Source: Thermoanaerobaculia bacterium
GTDB lineage: Bacteria > Acidobacteriota > Thermoanaerobaculia > Gp7-AA8
Assembly: GCA_016650215.1 (NCBI GenBank)
Contig: JAENWF010000070.1
Span: forward strand, 1 to 35,268
DNA length: 35,268 bases
Direction: 5' to 3'
Position numbers and translations under genes: made by a program. Shown one piece after another: positions 10,325 through 18,367 of this stretch (its first letter is position 1; each line of letters opens with the position of its first letter). Below the pieces are notes generated by a model. That model ran no database searches and was not told where the DNA came from. It was given only the letters and a program-made list of their open reading frames with translations.

Positions 10325-10854
10325 TCCGGCTGATCTTCGAGCAGATCTCGATCTGGGCGATTCCGGTGCTGCTGGTCGGGATTCCGTTCATCGGACTCCT
10401 GCGCAAAGTGAAGGTGTACGACGTATTCATCGACGGCGCGAAGGAAGGCTTTCAGGTCGCCGTCAACATCATTCCGTTCCTCGTCGGGATCCTCGTCGCC
10501 ATCGGCATGTTTCGCGGCTCGGGCGCGATGGACCTTCTGACGAACGCGCTGCGGCCCGTCATGGCCGCGATCAACTTCCCCCCCGAGCTCTTTCCGCTCG
10601 CCGTCTTCCGCTCGCTGACAGGCAGCGGATCACTCGCGCTGACGACGGACCTGGTGAAGACGCACGGCCCCGACTCACTCTTCGGCCGGATGGCCGCGAC
10701 GATGTACGGCAGCTCGGAGACGACCTTCTACGTTCTCGCCGTCTATTTCGGCGCGATCTCCGTCAAGAAGACGCGCCACGCCGTCCCGGCCGCACTCATC
10801 GGCGACATCGTGGCGGCAATCGCGACAGTCGCGGTATGCGCCTGGATGTTCTGA
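10321..10854 (+). CDS. spmB: Spore maturation protein B family membrane protein
   Basis: 177 residues, the usual SpmB size. Typical segments are 'IPVLLVGIPFIGLLRKVKVYDVFIDGAKEGF' (shown in part), 'IIPFLVGILVAIGMFRGSGAMD', 'FPLAVFRSLTGSGSLALT' and 'AATMYGSSETTFYVLAVYFG'. It probably pairs with SpmA as the second half of a two-gene Gate-domain membrane system. The start ATG overlaps the spmA stop. A CTGAAC-N6-GTTCAG hairpin sits on the stop codon. Its biological substrate is not known. Confidence 0.88.
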   Translation: MIRLIFEQISIWAIPVLLVGIPFIGLLRKVKVYDVFIDGAKEGFQVAVNIIPFLVGILVAIGMFRGSGAMDLLTNALRPVMAAINFPPELFPLAVFRSLTGSGSLALTTDLVKTHGPDSLFGRMAATMYGSSETTFYVLAVYFGAISVKKTRHAVPAALIGDIVAAIATVAVCAWMF

Positions 10855-10868
10855 ACCACGAAGTTCAG
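10851..10868. terminator. Possible hairpin terminator between convergent spmB and the APC permease gene
   Basis: CTGAAC-CACGAA-GTTCAG is a perfect 6-bp stem covering both gene ends; only ten bases separate the genes. The plus strand continues gcgacttttgg, a weak T-tract. It may serve both converging transcripts. Confidence 0.35.
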
Positions 10869-12139
10869 GCGACTTTTGGTCGCGTCAGCACATAAAGGAC
10901 GGCGCCGACGCTGAGCGCAATGCCGGCGGCAAGCAGTTTCCAGCGGTCGAGCGTGACGACGAAGACGAGCGCAACGAGGGTCCCGAGAATGGGGACGATC
11001 AGCCCCGGCGTGCGGAAGCCCTCGTTGAGCTTGCGAAGTCGCGGTACCGCCAGAGACGTGGCAAGGTAAGTGGTCAGCCGCGCAACGGCTGAAAGTAGCG
11101 CGAGCTGGCGGAACGAACCACTGAGCGCGAAAGCGAGAGCCGCGGCTGTATGGATGGCGATCGCCACGCTGGGCGTACGAAAACGGGGATTCACGTACGA
11201 GATCGGTCCCATCCGGCGGCCGAGCGAGAGCGCGTAGAGCATGCGCGAGCCCTCGAGCATCGTTCCGGAGTTCGTCCCCGCCATCGACATGAGCGCGCCG
11301 ATCGTCACGATCATCCCGCCGATCGGGCCGATGATCGAGGAAGCTGCCGTAGCGATCGGAGTGTCGCTCTTCGACAGATCCGGGACCGCCGACATGGCGC
11401 CGAGTTGCACCAGGACGTAAATCGCCGCAATCGCCAGAATGCCGATGAGCAGCGCGAATGGCAGGTCACGGCGAGGGTTTTTGAACTCGCCCGCGGGCAC
11501 GCCAAGGTTCTCGAACCCGGCGTACGCAAACAGCATGAACAGCGCCGCATCGATCCACTGCGTTCCCGGTCCGGGAAGCGTGAACGACTGCGGGATGGGG
11601 TTTGTCTTCCAGACAACGAGCGACAGAATGATGAATCCGACCAGCGGAACCAGTTTCCCGAACGTGAAGAAATAGATCGATGCCGCGCCGTAACGGACTC
11701 CCAGGTAGTGAATGAGTGCGAGGAGTAGGATCGACGTGATGATGACGATCGCTCGCGGGATCCCTGTCTTCAACGTGGGGTAGAACAACGCCAGCGCGAT
11801 GACGAACCCATTCGAGAGCGAGGCGAGCGAGGTCACGCGCGCCAGCCAGTTCATCCACCCGGTCTCGAATCCGACGAAATCGCCGAACGCGGTCTTTGCG
11901 TAAAGGTAGGCACCCCCAGGCTCGGAAAAGTGGCTGGATGCCTCAGCGAAACAGAGCACCAGAATGAACACCGGCACCGCGAAGAGCAGCGGCGCCCAGA
12001 GCGAGAACGGGCCGAGAAGCTTGTAGGACTCCGAGGGGAGGAGGAAGACACCGCTGCCGACGACGGCATTGATGCACATTGCCACCAGACCCCAGAAGCC
12101 GATGGTGCGGACGAGTTTCTCAGTCGGTTCAGAAGCCAT
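10865..12139 (-). CDS. APC-superfamily amino acid permease
   Basis: 424 residues with about 12 predicted membrane helices. The first helix carries the APC signature 'INAVVGSGVFLLPSESYKLLG'. Helix 3 onward shows 'FAEASSHFSEPGGAYLYAKTAFG', in which the E-PGGAY motif is diagnostic of the superfamily. 'FAYAGFENLGVPAGEFKNPRRDLP' is the helix 6 / loop region typical of amino-acid transporters. The protein imports an amino acid or amine, probably with protons; the substrate cannot be told. It is the last gene of a minus-strand run lysA / D-aminoacylase-like / permease and is separated from the deacylase by a 104-base repeat gap. Uptake of an amino acid released by the deacylase is a reasonable but untested idea. 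Confidence 0.88.
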   Translation of the reverse strand: MASEPTEKLVRTIGFWGLVAMCINAVVGSGVFLLPSESYKLLGPFSLWAPLLFAVPVFILVLCFAEASSHFSEPGGAYLYAKTAFGDFVGFETGWMNWLARVTSLASLSNGFVIALALFYPTLKTGIPRAIVIITSILLLALIHYLGVRYGAASIYFFTFGKLVPLVGFIILSLVVWKTNPIPQSFTLPGPGTQWIDAALFMLFAYAGFENLGVPAGEFKNPRRDLPFALLIGILAIAAIYVLVQLGAMSAVPDLSKSDTPIATAASSIIGPIGGMIVTIGALMSMAGTNSGTMLEGSRMLYALSLGRRMGPISYVNPRFRTPSVAIAIHTAAALAFALSGSFRQLALLSAVARLTTYLATSLAVPRLRKLNEGFRTPGLIVPILGTLVALVFVVTLDRWKLLAAGIALSVGAVLYVLTRPKVA

Positions 12140-12154
12140 CAGCCCTCGTTTCTA

Positions 12155-12245
12155 GAAGCAAATGCAAAATGCAAAATGCAAAAAAGGCTCGTGCCGCATC
12201 CGCGGTTCATTTTTGCATTTTGCATTCTGCATTCTGCATTGCTTC
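12155..12245. repeat. Inverted array of TGCAAAA heptamers (long palindrome)
   Basis: The left arm GAAGCAAATGCAAAATGCAAAATGCAAAAA (from 12155) faces the right arm TTTTTGCATTTTGCATTCTGCATTCTGCATTGCTTC (to 12245) across a GC-rich spacer of about 24 bases. The arms are reverse complements apart from one extra heptamer and two T-to-C changes. AT-rich and 7-bp periodic, it stands out sharply from the GC-rich surroundings. It fills the deacylase-permease gap and touches the deacylase stop codon. Its translations ('KCKMQ', 'FCILHSA') are familiar false-ORF peptides. It may be a mobile REP-like element, a terminator or a protein-binding array; function unknown. Confidence 0.85.
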
Positions 12246-13875
12246 ATCTCATCCCAGCCCCGCGAATCGTCCGCCCGGGCCGCGCCCCCGTCATCGTCCC
12301 CCCGAGCAAGACCGGCACTCCATTCACGATCACGTCACTGACGCCTTCGGAGAAATGGTGCGGATCGTCGAACTTTGACTTGTCGCGGATCGTGGCCGGA
12401 TCGAAGACGATGATGTCGGCCTTCATGCCCGGGCGGAGAATGCCGCGGTCGATGAAGTTGACGCGAAGCGCCGCCTGCGAGGTCATCTTGCGAACCGCTT
12501 CCTCGAGCGAAAAAAGCTTCACGTCGCGGACGTAATGTCCTGCAACGCGCGCGAATGTGCCGTATGCGCGCGGATGAATCGCGGCTCCTGCGGCGCGGGC
12601 AGCCGCGGTCGGCGCGCCGGAATCGGCGCCGATCGAGACCCACGGCGTTCGCAGGGCGTACTGCACGTCGTCCTCATGCATCGAGAAGAAGATCACGGCA
12701 GGGGAGAACGTATTCTCCAGAAACAGACGGACGAGTGCATCCTCCGCCGGGATTCCCATCTCTGCCGCGATCTGCTCGACGTATTTCTTCTGATAGTCCG
12801 CGAGCGCTGGATTCTGTATCCGTGCGATGTAGATGCCGCGCTCTCCGCGGCGCTCGAGCTGCTCGCGCAGTGAGACGATGATGCGCGCGCGCTGTTCCGG
12901 GTCGCGAAGCCGCGCCTGGAAGTCGTCGTAGCCCCCTTCCATCGCCCAGTCGGGCGCGAGTGTGCTGAGCGATGTCGATGACGCCGGATACGGATACACA
13001 TTCGCAGCGACGTCGAGACCTTCGGCACGCGCAGCGGAGATGCGATCGATGATCGCGGGCATCCGTCCCCAGTAGGCCCTTCCTCCGATCTTGAGATGCC
13101 AGATGTTGACCGGAATCCTTGCCTCGCGGCCGATGCGGAACGCCTCGTCGAGTGCCGAATCGATCTTCGCCCCTTCGTCGCGGATGTGCGTGAAGTACAT
13201 CCCGCCATACCGCGCGGCGACGCGGGCGAGAGCGATGATCTCTTCGGTCGTCGAATACATTGCGGGAAGATAGATGAGCGAAGTGGAGATTCCGATCGCA
13301 CCCTCGCGCATCGCCTGGTCGATGATCGCCTCCATCTGCCGCAGTTCGTCCGCGGTCGGCTGGCGATTCACATCGCCGATCACCATCTGTCGCGGGTTCG
13401 ACGCGCCGACGAGCAGCGCGAAATTCACGCCTGTGCCCAGCTTGTCCAGGTGATCGAGGTATTCGCCGAGGGTTGCCCAGGGGCGATCCTGATTCTTTTC
13501 GGCAGCAGTGCCCGGCCCGGGCGACGAGCCTTCGCCCGTGACCTCGGTCGTCACTCCCTGGCGGACCTTGGCCTCGACGAGCGGATCGGTGAGCACGGAG
13601 TTCTGCGACTGTCCGAGGAGATCGATGAAACCGGGAGAGACGATGCGGTCGCCGGCGTCGATGACTCTCTTCGCGCCGGTGTCAGCGAGATCTCCGATGG
13701 CGACAATCGAGTCGCCGCGCACGCCGATGTCCCCGCGGAACCACGGTGCTCCGGTTCCATCGAGAATCCGTCCGTTGATGATCTTCAGATCGAGCATGGC
13801 AGGTTTCGGAGTGGTGGATGCGCACGCAGTGAGAAGAATCGTGCAGAGGATAGCGGTTGTGTCGAAGCGTCTCAT
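12244..13875 (-). CDS. D-aminoacylase-like amidohydrolase lipoprotein with altered metal site
   Basis: 543 residues. The lipobox LTAC (Cys18) predicts a lipoprotein. The amidohydrolase fold of N-acyl-D-amino-acid deacylases is clear: 'LKIINGRILDGTGAPWFRGD', 'IVSPGFIDLLGQSQNSVL', 'VRQGVTTEVTGEGSS', 'MYFTHIRDEG', 'VNIWHLKIGGRA', 'SIGADSGAPT'. The family normally has HxH after 'GFID' and Cys in 'GNCG'. Here these are Leu87/Gln89 and Gly116, while the two later His and the Asp remain. The enzyme may use one metal, other ligands, or a different reaction. It overlaps the lysA stop by 4 bases and so is coupled to lysA. A D-amino-acid or peptidoglycan-fragment role fits this neighbour but is inference. 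Confidence 0.82.
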   Translation of the reverse strand: MRRFDTTAILCTILLTACASTTPKPAMLDLKIINGRILDGTGAPWFRGDIGVRGDSIVAIGDLADTGAKRVIDAGDRIVSPGFIDLLGQSQNSVLTDPLVEAKVRQGVTTEVTGEGSSPGPGTAAEKNQDRPWATLGEYLDHLDKLGTGVNFALLVGASNPRQMVIGDVNRQPTADELRQMEAIIDQAMREGAIGISTSLIYLPAMYSTTEEIIALARVAARYGGMYFTHIRDEGAKIDSALDEAFRIGREARIPVNIWHLKIGGRAYWGRMPAIIDRISAARAEGLDVAANVYPYPASSTSLSTLAPDWAMEGGYDDFQARLRDPEQRARIIVSLREQLERRGERGIYIARIQNPALADYQKKYVEQIAAEMGIPAEDALVRLFLENTFSPAVIFFSMHEDDVQYALRTPWVSIGADSGAPTAAARAAGAAIHPRAYGTFARVAGHYVRDVKLFSLEEAVRKMTSQAALRVNFIDRGILRPGMKADIIVFDPATIRDKSKFDDPHHFSEGVSDVIVNGVPVLLGGTMTGARPGRTIRGAGMR

Positions 13876-15140
13876 TCCATCCCCCTGATCAGATCGTCGT
13901 ACTTCTGGCGCGAGCGGATCTGGCGCGTCTGGCCGTTCTGCACCATCACCTCCGCCGGTAGCAGGCGCGCGTTGTAATGCGAGGCCATCGAGAATCCGTA
14001 TGCTCCCGCGTCACAGAACGCAATGAGATCACTGAGGGCGACCGGATCGAGTCGGCGCGGGAGAGGGGAGCCATTGTTGTCGCGTGTGAAGACATCGCTC
14101 GACTCGCAGAGATTGCCGGACACGATGACGCCCTGCGCCATCCGATCCTCTCTGAACCCTTCGCGAAGTGATTCGCCGCTACCGCGGCTCGCATTCACGA
14201 TGTGGTGGTATGCGCCGTACTTCGAGGGGCGGACAAGGTGGTTGAAGCCGGTGTCGCAGCCGATCCACTCGACCCCGCTGCTGACGCGCTTCGCAGTTAC
14301 GCGCGCGACCAGCGTTCCCGACTGCGCGACGATGTAGCGTCCCGGCTCGAGGATCGCTGTGAGATCGCGCGCCCGCATGAGTTTGCCGGCGATGCGCGTC
14401 AGCTCACGTCCGTACTCGTCGATCGGAAACTCCTTCTCCTCCGGGCGATACGGAACGCCGATGCCTCCGCCGAAGTTGATCCAGCGAAGGTGCGAGAACG
14501 AAGTCGAGAGCTCGAGCAGCCGTCGCGCCGACTCGAGCAGCGGCGCGATCGTGTCGACTCCTGAGCCGATGTGCGCGTGCAGGCCGACGACCTTGCGGCC
14601 GCTGTCTTCGACCACGATGCGCGCGCTCTCGACTTCCGCGAGGTCGATGCCGAACTTCACCCCCTCGCCGGCCGTGACGACATCGTGATGGTGCCCCGCT
14701 CCGATGTCCGGATTCACACGCAGCGCAATTGGATTCGGCAGGTCGAGCGCGAGGCAGCGGTCGATCTCCGACATCGAATTCACGTTGATGACGATGCGCT
14801 CGTCGCCGATCTCGCGAAGATCATCATCAGAAACATTCGAGCAAGTGAACCAGATGTCGTCCGGCTCGAAGCCGCCGTGGCGTGCGAGAACGATCTCTCC
14901 CGGCGAAACCGCGTCACAGCCAAAGCCGTTCTCGTTGATGAGACGGAGAAGCGAGATGTTGCTGTTCGCCTTCATCGCGTAGAACGGGCGGAAGGGGAGA
15001 TCGGCAAACGCACGCTTCACGTTCGCGATCTGCCGCTCGATCACCGCGGCATCGTAGACATACACCGGCGTGCCGAACCGCGAGGCGATCTCGGCTGCCG
15101 AGACGTTTCCAATGTGAAGAACACCCGAAACGAACTCCAT
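13872..15140 (-). CDS. lysA: Diaminopimelate decarboxylase
   Basis: 422 residues. PLP enzyme making L-lysine from meso-diaminopimelate, the last step of lysine synthesis. The PLP lysine lies in 'FYAMKANSN'. Other fold III marks are 'GLHAHIGSGVDTI', the phosphate-binding 'WINFGGGIGVPY', 'ILEPGRYIVAQSGTL', and 'GNLCESSDVF' with the conserved Cys and Glu. Near the C-terminus is 'CDAGAYGFSMASHYNARLLP'. All regions are intact and the length is normal. The start codons of lysA and thyA are 29 bases apart on opposite strands, so the promoters must be packed into or beyond that gap. The 4-base overlap with the deacylase gene suggests joint translation. Confidence 0.95.
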   Translation of the reverse strand: MEFVSGVLHIGNVSAAEIASRFGTPVYVYDAAVIERQIANVKRAFADLPFRPFYAMKANSNISLLRLINENGFGCDAVSPGEIVLARHGGFEPDDIWFTCSNVSDDDLREIGDERIVINVNSMSEIDRCLALDLPNPIALRVNPDIGAGHHHDVVTAGEGVKFGIDLAEVESARIVVEDSGRKVVGLHAHIGSGVDTIAPLLESARRLLELSTSFSHLRWINFGGGIGVPYRPEEKEFPIDEYGRELTRIAGKLMRARDLTAILEPGRYIVAQSGTLVARVTAKRVSSGVEWIGCDTGFNHLVRPSKYGAYHHIVNASRGSGESLREGFREDRMAQGVIVSGNLCESSDVFTRDNNGSPLPRRLDPVALSDLIAFCDAGAYGFSMASHYNARLLPAEVMVQNGQTRQIRSRQKYDDLIRGME

Positions 15141-15169
15141 GAGTCCGGAGAGTGTAAACGAGTCGGACG

Positions 15170-15979
15170 GTGCATAATCTCTCCGTGCAGCAATACCTTT
15201 CGCTCGTCCGCCACATCCTCGACCATGGAGCGAAAAAAGCTGATCGGACCGGCACCGGCACTCTCAGTGTCTTTGGCCATCAGATGCGGTTCGACCTCAA
15301 CGCCGGGTTCCCATTGCTGACGACAAAGAAGCTGCACCTCCGATCGATCATCTACGAGCTCCTCTGGTTTCTCGCTGGCGACACGAATGTCCGCTACCTC
15401 AACGAGAACAAAGTCTCGATCTGGGATGAATGGGCTGACGAGAACGGGGACCTCGGCCCGGTGTACGGCCATCAATGGCGCTCGTGGCCTGCGGTTGGCG
15501 GTCGCGAGATCGATCAGATCAGCGACCTGATTGAGCAGATTCGCCTCAATCCCGACTCGCGCCGTCTGATCGTGAGCGCGTGGAACGTCGGCGAGATCGA
15601 CAAGATGGCGCTCGCCCCCTGCCATGCTCTCTTCCAGTTCTACGTCGCGGAGGGGAAGCTCTCCTGCCAGCTCTACCAGCGAAGCGCCGACGTCTTCCTC
15701 GGCGTTCCGTTCAACATCGCGTCGTATGCGCTGCTGACGATGATGGTCGCGCAAGTGTGCGATCTAAAGGTGGGCGAGTTCGTTCACACGTTTGGCGACG
15801 CGCACCTCTACCTGAATCACCTCGAGCAGGCGCGCACACAGATCGACCGCGAGCCGCGCCCGCTGCCGGCGATGACTTTGAATCCTGCCATCCGCTCGCT
15901 CTTCGACTTCCGATTCGGCGACTTCACGCTCGAGGACTACGATCCGCATCCCGCGATCAAGGCGCCGATTGCAGTATGA
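15170..15979 (+). CDS. thyA: Thymidylate synthase
   Basis: 269 residues from a GTG. It methylates dUMP to dTMP with methylene-tetrahydrofolate, which is converted to dihydrofolate. Conserved parts include '[19 protein letters not shown]', '[19 protein letters not shown]', the nucleophile Cys in '[12 protein letters not shown]', '[20 protein letters not shown]' and the C-terminus '[10 protein letters not shown]'. A second GTG at 15185 would give 'MQQYLSL' and 264 residues, aligning exactly with the E. coli start and length. No clear ribosome site decides between the two. Its TGA overlaps the folA ATG (ATGA), so the two folate-cycle enzymes are coupled: FolA regenerates the tetrahydrofolate that ThyA consumes. 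Confidence 0.96.
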   Translation: MHNLSVQQYLSLVRHILDHGAKKADRTGTGTLSVFGHQMRFDLNAGFPLLTTKKLHLRSIIYELLWFLAGDTNVRYLNENKVSIWDEWADENGDLGPVYGHQWRSWPAVGGREIDQISDLIEQIRLNPDSRRLIVSAWNVGEIDKMALAPCHALFQFYVAEGKLSCQLYQRSADVFLGVPFNIASYALLTMMVAQVCDLKVGEFVHTFGDAHLYLNHLEQARTQIDREPRPLPAMTLNPAIRSLFDFRFGDFTLEDYDPHPAIKAPIAV

Positions 15980-16497
15980 CGCTCTCGCTGATCGCGGCAC
16001 TTGCGGCGAACGATGTCATTGGCAGCGACAGCGATCTCCCGTGGCACATGCCGGCCGATCTGAAGCGCTTCAAGACGCTGACGACGGGACACCATTTCCT
16101 GATGGGACGGAAAACCTGGGACTCGGTTGGGCGTCCGCTTCCGGGGCGGATCAACGTGGTCATCACCCGTAACGTCGACTTTGCGCCCGAGGGTGTCGCG
16201 ATCGCACGTTCGCTCGACGAGGCGATCGCGAAGGCGGAGGCCGCGGGCGATCCGGAAATTTTCATCGGAGGGGGAGCCGATATCTTCGCGCAGTCGCTCC
16301 ACCGCGCGGATCGGATGTACCTGACGCGAATTCACTTCGAGCCCGATGGGGATACGTTCTTTCCCGAATTCGACGACGTGAACGAGTGGAAGCTTGTCGA
16401 CAGCGAGCACTTCGAGCCCGACCAGAAGAATCCGCACGCGTACAGCTTTTTGACCTACGAGCGGGATCGAATTGCGGCAACGCTGATTCCCTGTTGA
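15976..16497 (+). CDS. folA: Dihydrofolate reductase
   Basis: The true start is the ATG at 15976, giving 173 residues; the longer track ORF from 15580 is a shadow of thyA upstream of this point. It reduces dihydrofolate to tetrahydrofolate with NADPH. Seen are '[20 protein letters not shown]' (the Met20-loop equivalent), the catalytic Asp in 'MPADLKRFK', '[18 protein letters not shown]', and '[14 protein letters not shown]' with the NADPH-binding glycines. It forms a two-gene unit with thyA and is followed at once by a 31-bp inverted REP-like repeat that may act as the terminator. Confidence 0.96.
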   Translation: MTLSLIAALAANDVIGSDSDLPWHMPADLKRFKTLTTGHHFLMGRKTWDSVGRPLPGRINVVITRNVDFAPEGVAIARSLDEAIAKAEAAGDPEIFIGGGADIFAQSLHRADRMYLTRIHFEPDGDTFFPEFDDVNEWKLVDSEHFEPDQKNPHAYSFLTYERDRIAATLIPC

Positions 16498-16498
16498 T

Positions 16499-16583
16499 GT
16501 CATCCTGAGCAAAGCGAAGGATCCCCCGCGTCCGGGCGATGATCGTATTGATGCGGGGGATCCTTCGCTTCGCTCAGGATGAC
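16499..16583. repeat. REP-like inverted repeat after folA
   Basis: The left arm begins GTCATCCTGAGCAAAGCGAAG (16499-16529). The right arm GCGGGGGATCCTTCGCTTCG... (16553-16583) is its reverse complement over 31 bases with one mismatch and a 23-base loop. It is the most complete copy of the family in the window. It lies between folA and the MFS gene, two bases after the folA stop, and probably stops or protects the folA mRNA. The track start for the MFS gene at 16539 reads through it and is rejected. Confidence 0.9.
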
Positions 16584-16610
16584 AAATACTCGCAGCACTC
16601 AGCACTCTCA

Positions 16611-17813
16611 ATGTACTTACGCCTTCTTCGCGAGAACCGCGACTTCCGTCTTCTTTACTTCGGCACTCTGATCTCGCTTGGGGGCGACTGGTTCCTGACT
16701 GTCGCACTGCTCGATCTCGTGCTCGGGCTGACGGGCTCGGCGACGCTCGCGTCGCTCGTTCTGCTTTGTCAGACGCTGCCGATCTTCATTTTCACGCCGA
16801 TCGCCGGCCACACTGTCGATCGCGTCGATCGGCGGCGACTGATGATCGCGGTCGATCTGATCCGTGGCGCGGCTTGTCTTCTACCTCTGTTCGCGCGAAC
16901 CCCCGCGATGCTTCCCTTCGCATATCTCGGCGTGATCGCGATCTCGATCGGATCGTCCTATTTCGAGCCGGCGTCGCAAGCCGCGCTGCCGAACATCGTC
17001 GCGCCGGAGGACCTCGGTCCGGCGAACGTGCTGATGGGATCGACATGGGGGAGCATGCTCGCGGTCGGTGCGGCAATCGGGGGTGCGGTGACGCTGCGCT
17101 TCGGCCGCGACGTCTCGTTTGTCGTCGACTCGGCGAGCTTTCTGATCTCGGCGCTGATTCTCTGGCGGATGCGCGCGCGTTTCTCCGAGGACCGCCCAGC
17201 CTCGCACGAGCATCCGCCGCTGCTCGAGTCGATTCGTGAAACGGTTCGCTACGCGAGATCGCATCCGCGCGTTCTGGCACTCCTGACATGCAAAGGCGGC
17301 TACGGAACCGCGGCAGGCGTCGTCGCGATGCTGAGCGTGTTCGGCAAGCAGGTGTTTGGCGCGGGAGCGCTCGGGATCGGATTGCTGTTCGCCGCGCGGG
17401 GCGTCGGAGCACTCGCGGGTCCGTTTCTGGTGCGCGCGATTGCGAAGAGCGACGAGCATCAATACCGCGCAGTCGTATTCTGCGTGCTCGCATTCGGCGC
17501 GGGGTACACGGCGCTCGCCCTGTCGAAATCGCTCGCGTTCGGTCTTGCGGCGATCACATTCGCGCACCTCGGCGGGGGCGCAGCATGGCAGATTTCCACG
17601 TACGGCCTGCAGCGCGAGGTCCCCGACGCGATCCGCGGTCGTGTTTTCTCCGCCGACTGGGGCTTCGTGACGCTGACGATGAGTCTCTCAGCAGTCGTGA
17701 CAGGCATCGCCGCCGACCAGTTCGGGCCGGTCGCCGCGACGATTGCAACCTCGTGCGCCGCGCTCGTATTCGCGATCGTCTGGGGCGGTCTGACGTGGCG
17801 TTTGTGGCGATAG
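16611..17813 (+). CDS. Major facilitator superfamily exporter (MFS_3/EntS-like)
   Basis: Start placed at the ATG at 16611 ('MYLRLLRENRDFRLLYFG'), giving 400 residues. The 24 extra residues of the track ORF ('GILRFAQDD...') come from the upstream REP repeat. About 12 membrane helices are predicted. The N-terminal 'NRDFRLLYFGTLISLGGDWF' and the loop 'AGHTVDRVDRRRLMIAVD' (the MFS motif A loop) are typical of the transmembrane secretion effector / enterobactin-exporter branch. 'REVPDAIRGRVFSADWGF' matches the 'P..lRGRV.a' segment of that branch. Probably a proton-driven efflux pump for small molecules; the substrate is not predictable. Neighbours are unrelated housekeeping genes. Confidence 0.85.
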   Translation: MYLRLLRENRDFRLLYFGTLISLGGDWFLTVALLDLVLGLTGSATLASLVLLCQTLPIFIFTPIAGHTVDRVDRRRLMIAVDLIRGAACLLPLFARTPAMLPFAYLGVIAISIGSSYFEPASQAALPNIVAPEDLGPANVLMGSTWGSMLAVGAAIGGAVTLRFGRDVSFVVDSASFLISALILWRMRARFSEDRPASHEHPPLLESIRETVRYARSHPRVLALLTCKGGYGTAAGVVAMLSVFGKQVFGAGALGIGLLFAARGVGALAGPFLVRAIAKSDEHQYRAVVFCVLAFGAGYTALALSKSLAFGLAAITFAHLGGGAAWQISTYGLQREVPDAIRGRVFSADWGFVTLTMSLSAVVTGIAADQFGPVAATIATSCAALVFAIVWGGLTWRLWR

Positions 17814-17836
17814 CGCTGTGCTAAAGTCCGCCGCCA

Positions 17837-18358
17837 ATGATCGTCCTGCCTTACGGTGAAAAGAAGCCGCGCCTCGGCTCCCGCGTGTTCGTCGCGCAGA
17901 ACGCGACGCTCATCGGTGACGTCGAGCTCGGCGATGACGTCTCGATCTGGTTCGGGACCGTCCTGCGCGGAGACATCCATCTCATCCGCGTGGGCGCGCG
18001 GACGAACATTCAGGACAACTGCGTGCTTCACGTCGAACATGGAACCGGCGCCGCGATTCTCGGCGACGAAGTGACGGTCGGGCACGGCGCGGTCGTACAC
18101 GGTTGCACGGTCGAGAACGGCGCCCTCATCGGCATCGGCGCGCGCGTGCTCAGCCACGCTGTCATCGGCGCGCAGGCGCTCATCGGTGCAGGTGCAGTCG
18201 TGCAGGAGGGGATGCATATCCCGCCGCGCACGCTGGCTGTCGGCGTCCCGGCGCGTGTGAAACGCGAGCTCACGGCGGACGAGCTCGCGCGGCTCGACGG
18301 CTCGTGGAAGCACTACGTTTCGTACAAGGATGAATATCTGAGGAGCTCCAGTCTCTGA
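17837..18358 (+). CDS. Gamma-carbonic-anhydrase-like hexapeptide-repeat protein (YrdA/PaaY family)
   Basis: 173 residues forming a left-handed beta-helix of hexapeptide repeats ('ATLIGDVELGDDVSIWFGTV'). The three zinc histidines of gamma carbonic anhydrases are present: one in 'NCVLHVEHG' and two in 'VGHGAVVHG'. The arrangement 'VLRGDIHLIRVGARTNIQDN' contains the family Arg and Gln/Asp residues. The family makes trimers. Some members hydrate CO2, while others (PaaY, CaiE) act on CoA thioesters, so activity is uncertain. It sits 9 bases upstream of aspS and is probably co-transcribed with it. Confidence 0.88.
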   Translation: MIVLPYGEKKPRLGSRVFVAQNATLIGDVELGDDVSIWFGTVLRGDIHLIRVGARTNIQDNCVLHVEHGTGAAILGDEVTVGHGAVVHGCTVENGALIGIGARVLSHAVIGAQALIGAGAVVQEGMHIPPRTLAVGVPARVKRELTADELARLDGSWKHYVSYKDEYLRSSSL

Positions 18359-18367
18359 GCTGGGACC

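Noticed and set aside
9698-10854. Evidence of a spore-forming organism
   Set aside because: SpmA/SpmB homologues occur widely in non-sporulators; envelope genes point to a Gram-negative.
12155-12245. CRISPR array
   Set aside because: Units are only 7 bases, without unique spacers of constant length, and are arranged as an inverted pair.
16539-16610. MFS start at 16539
   Set aside because: The extra residues are translated from the REP-like repeat; the family N-terminus begins at 16611.
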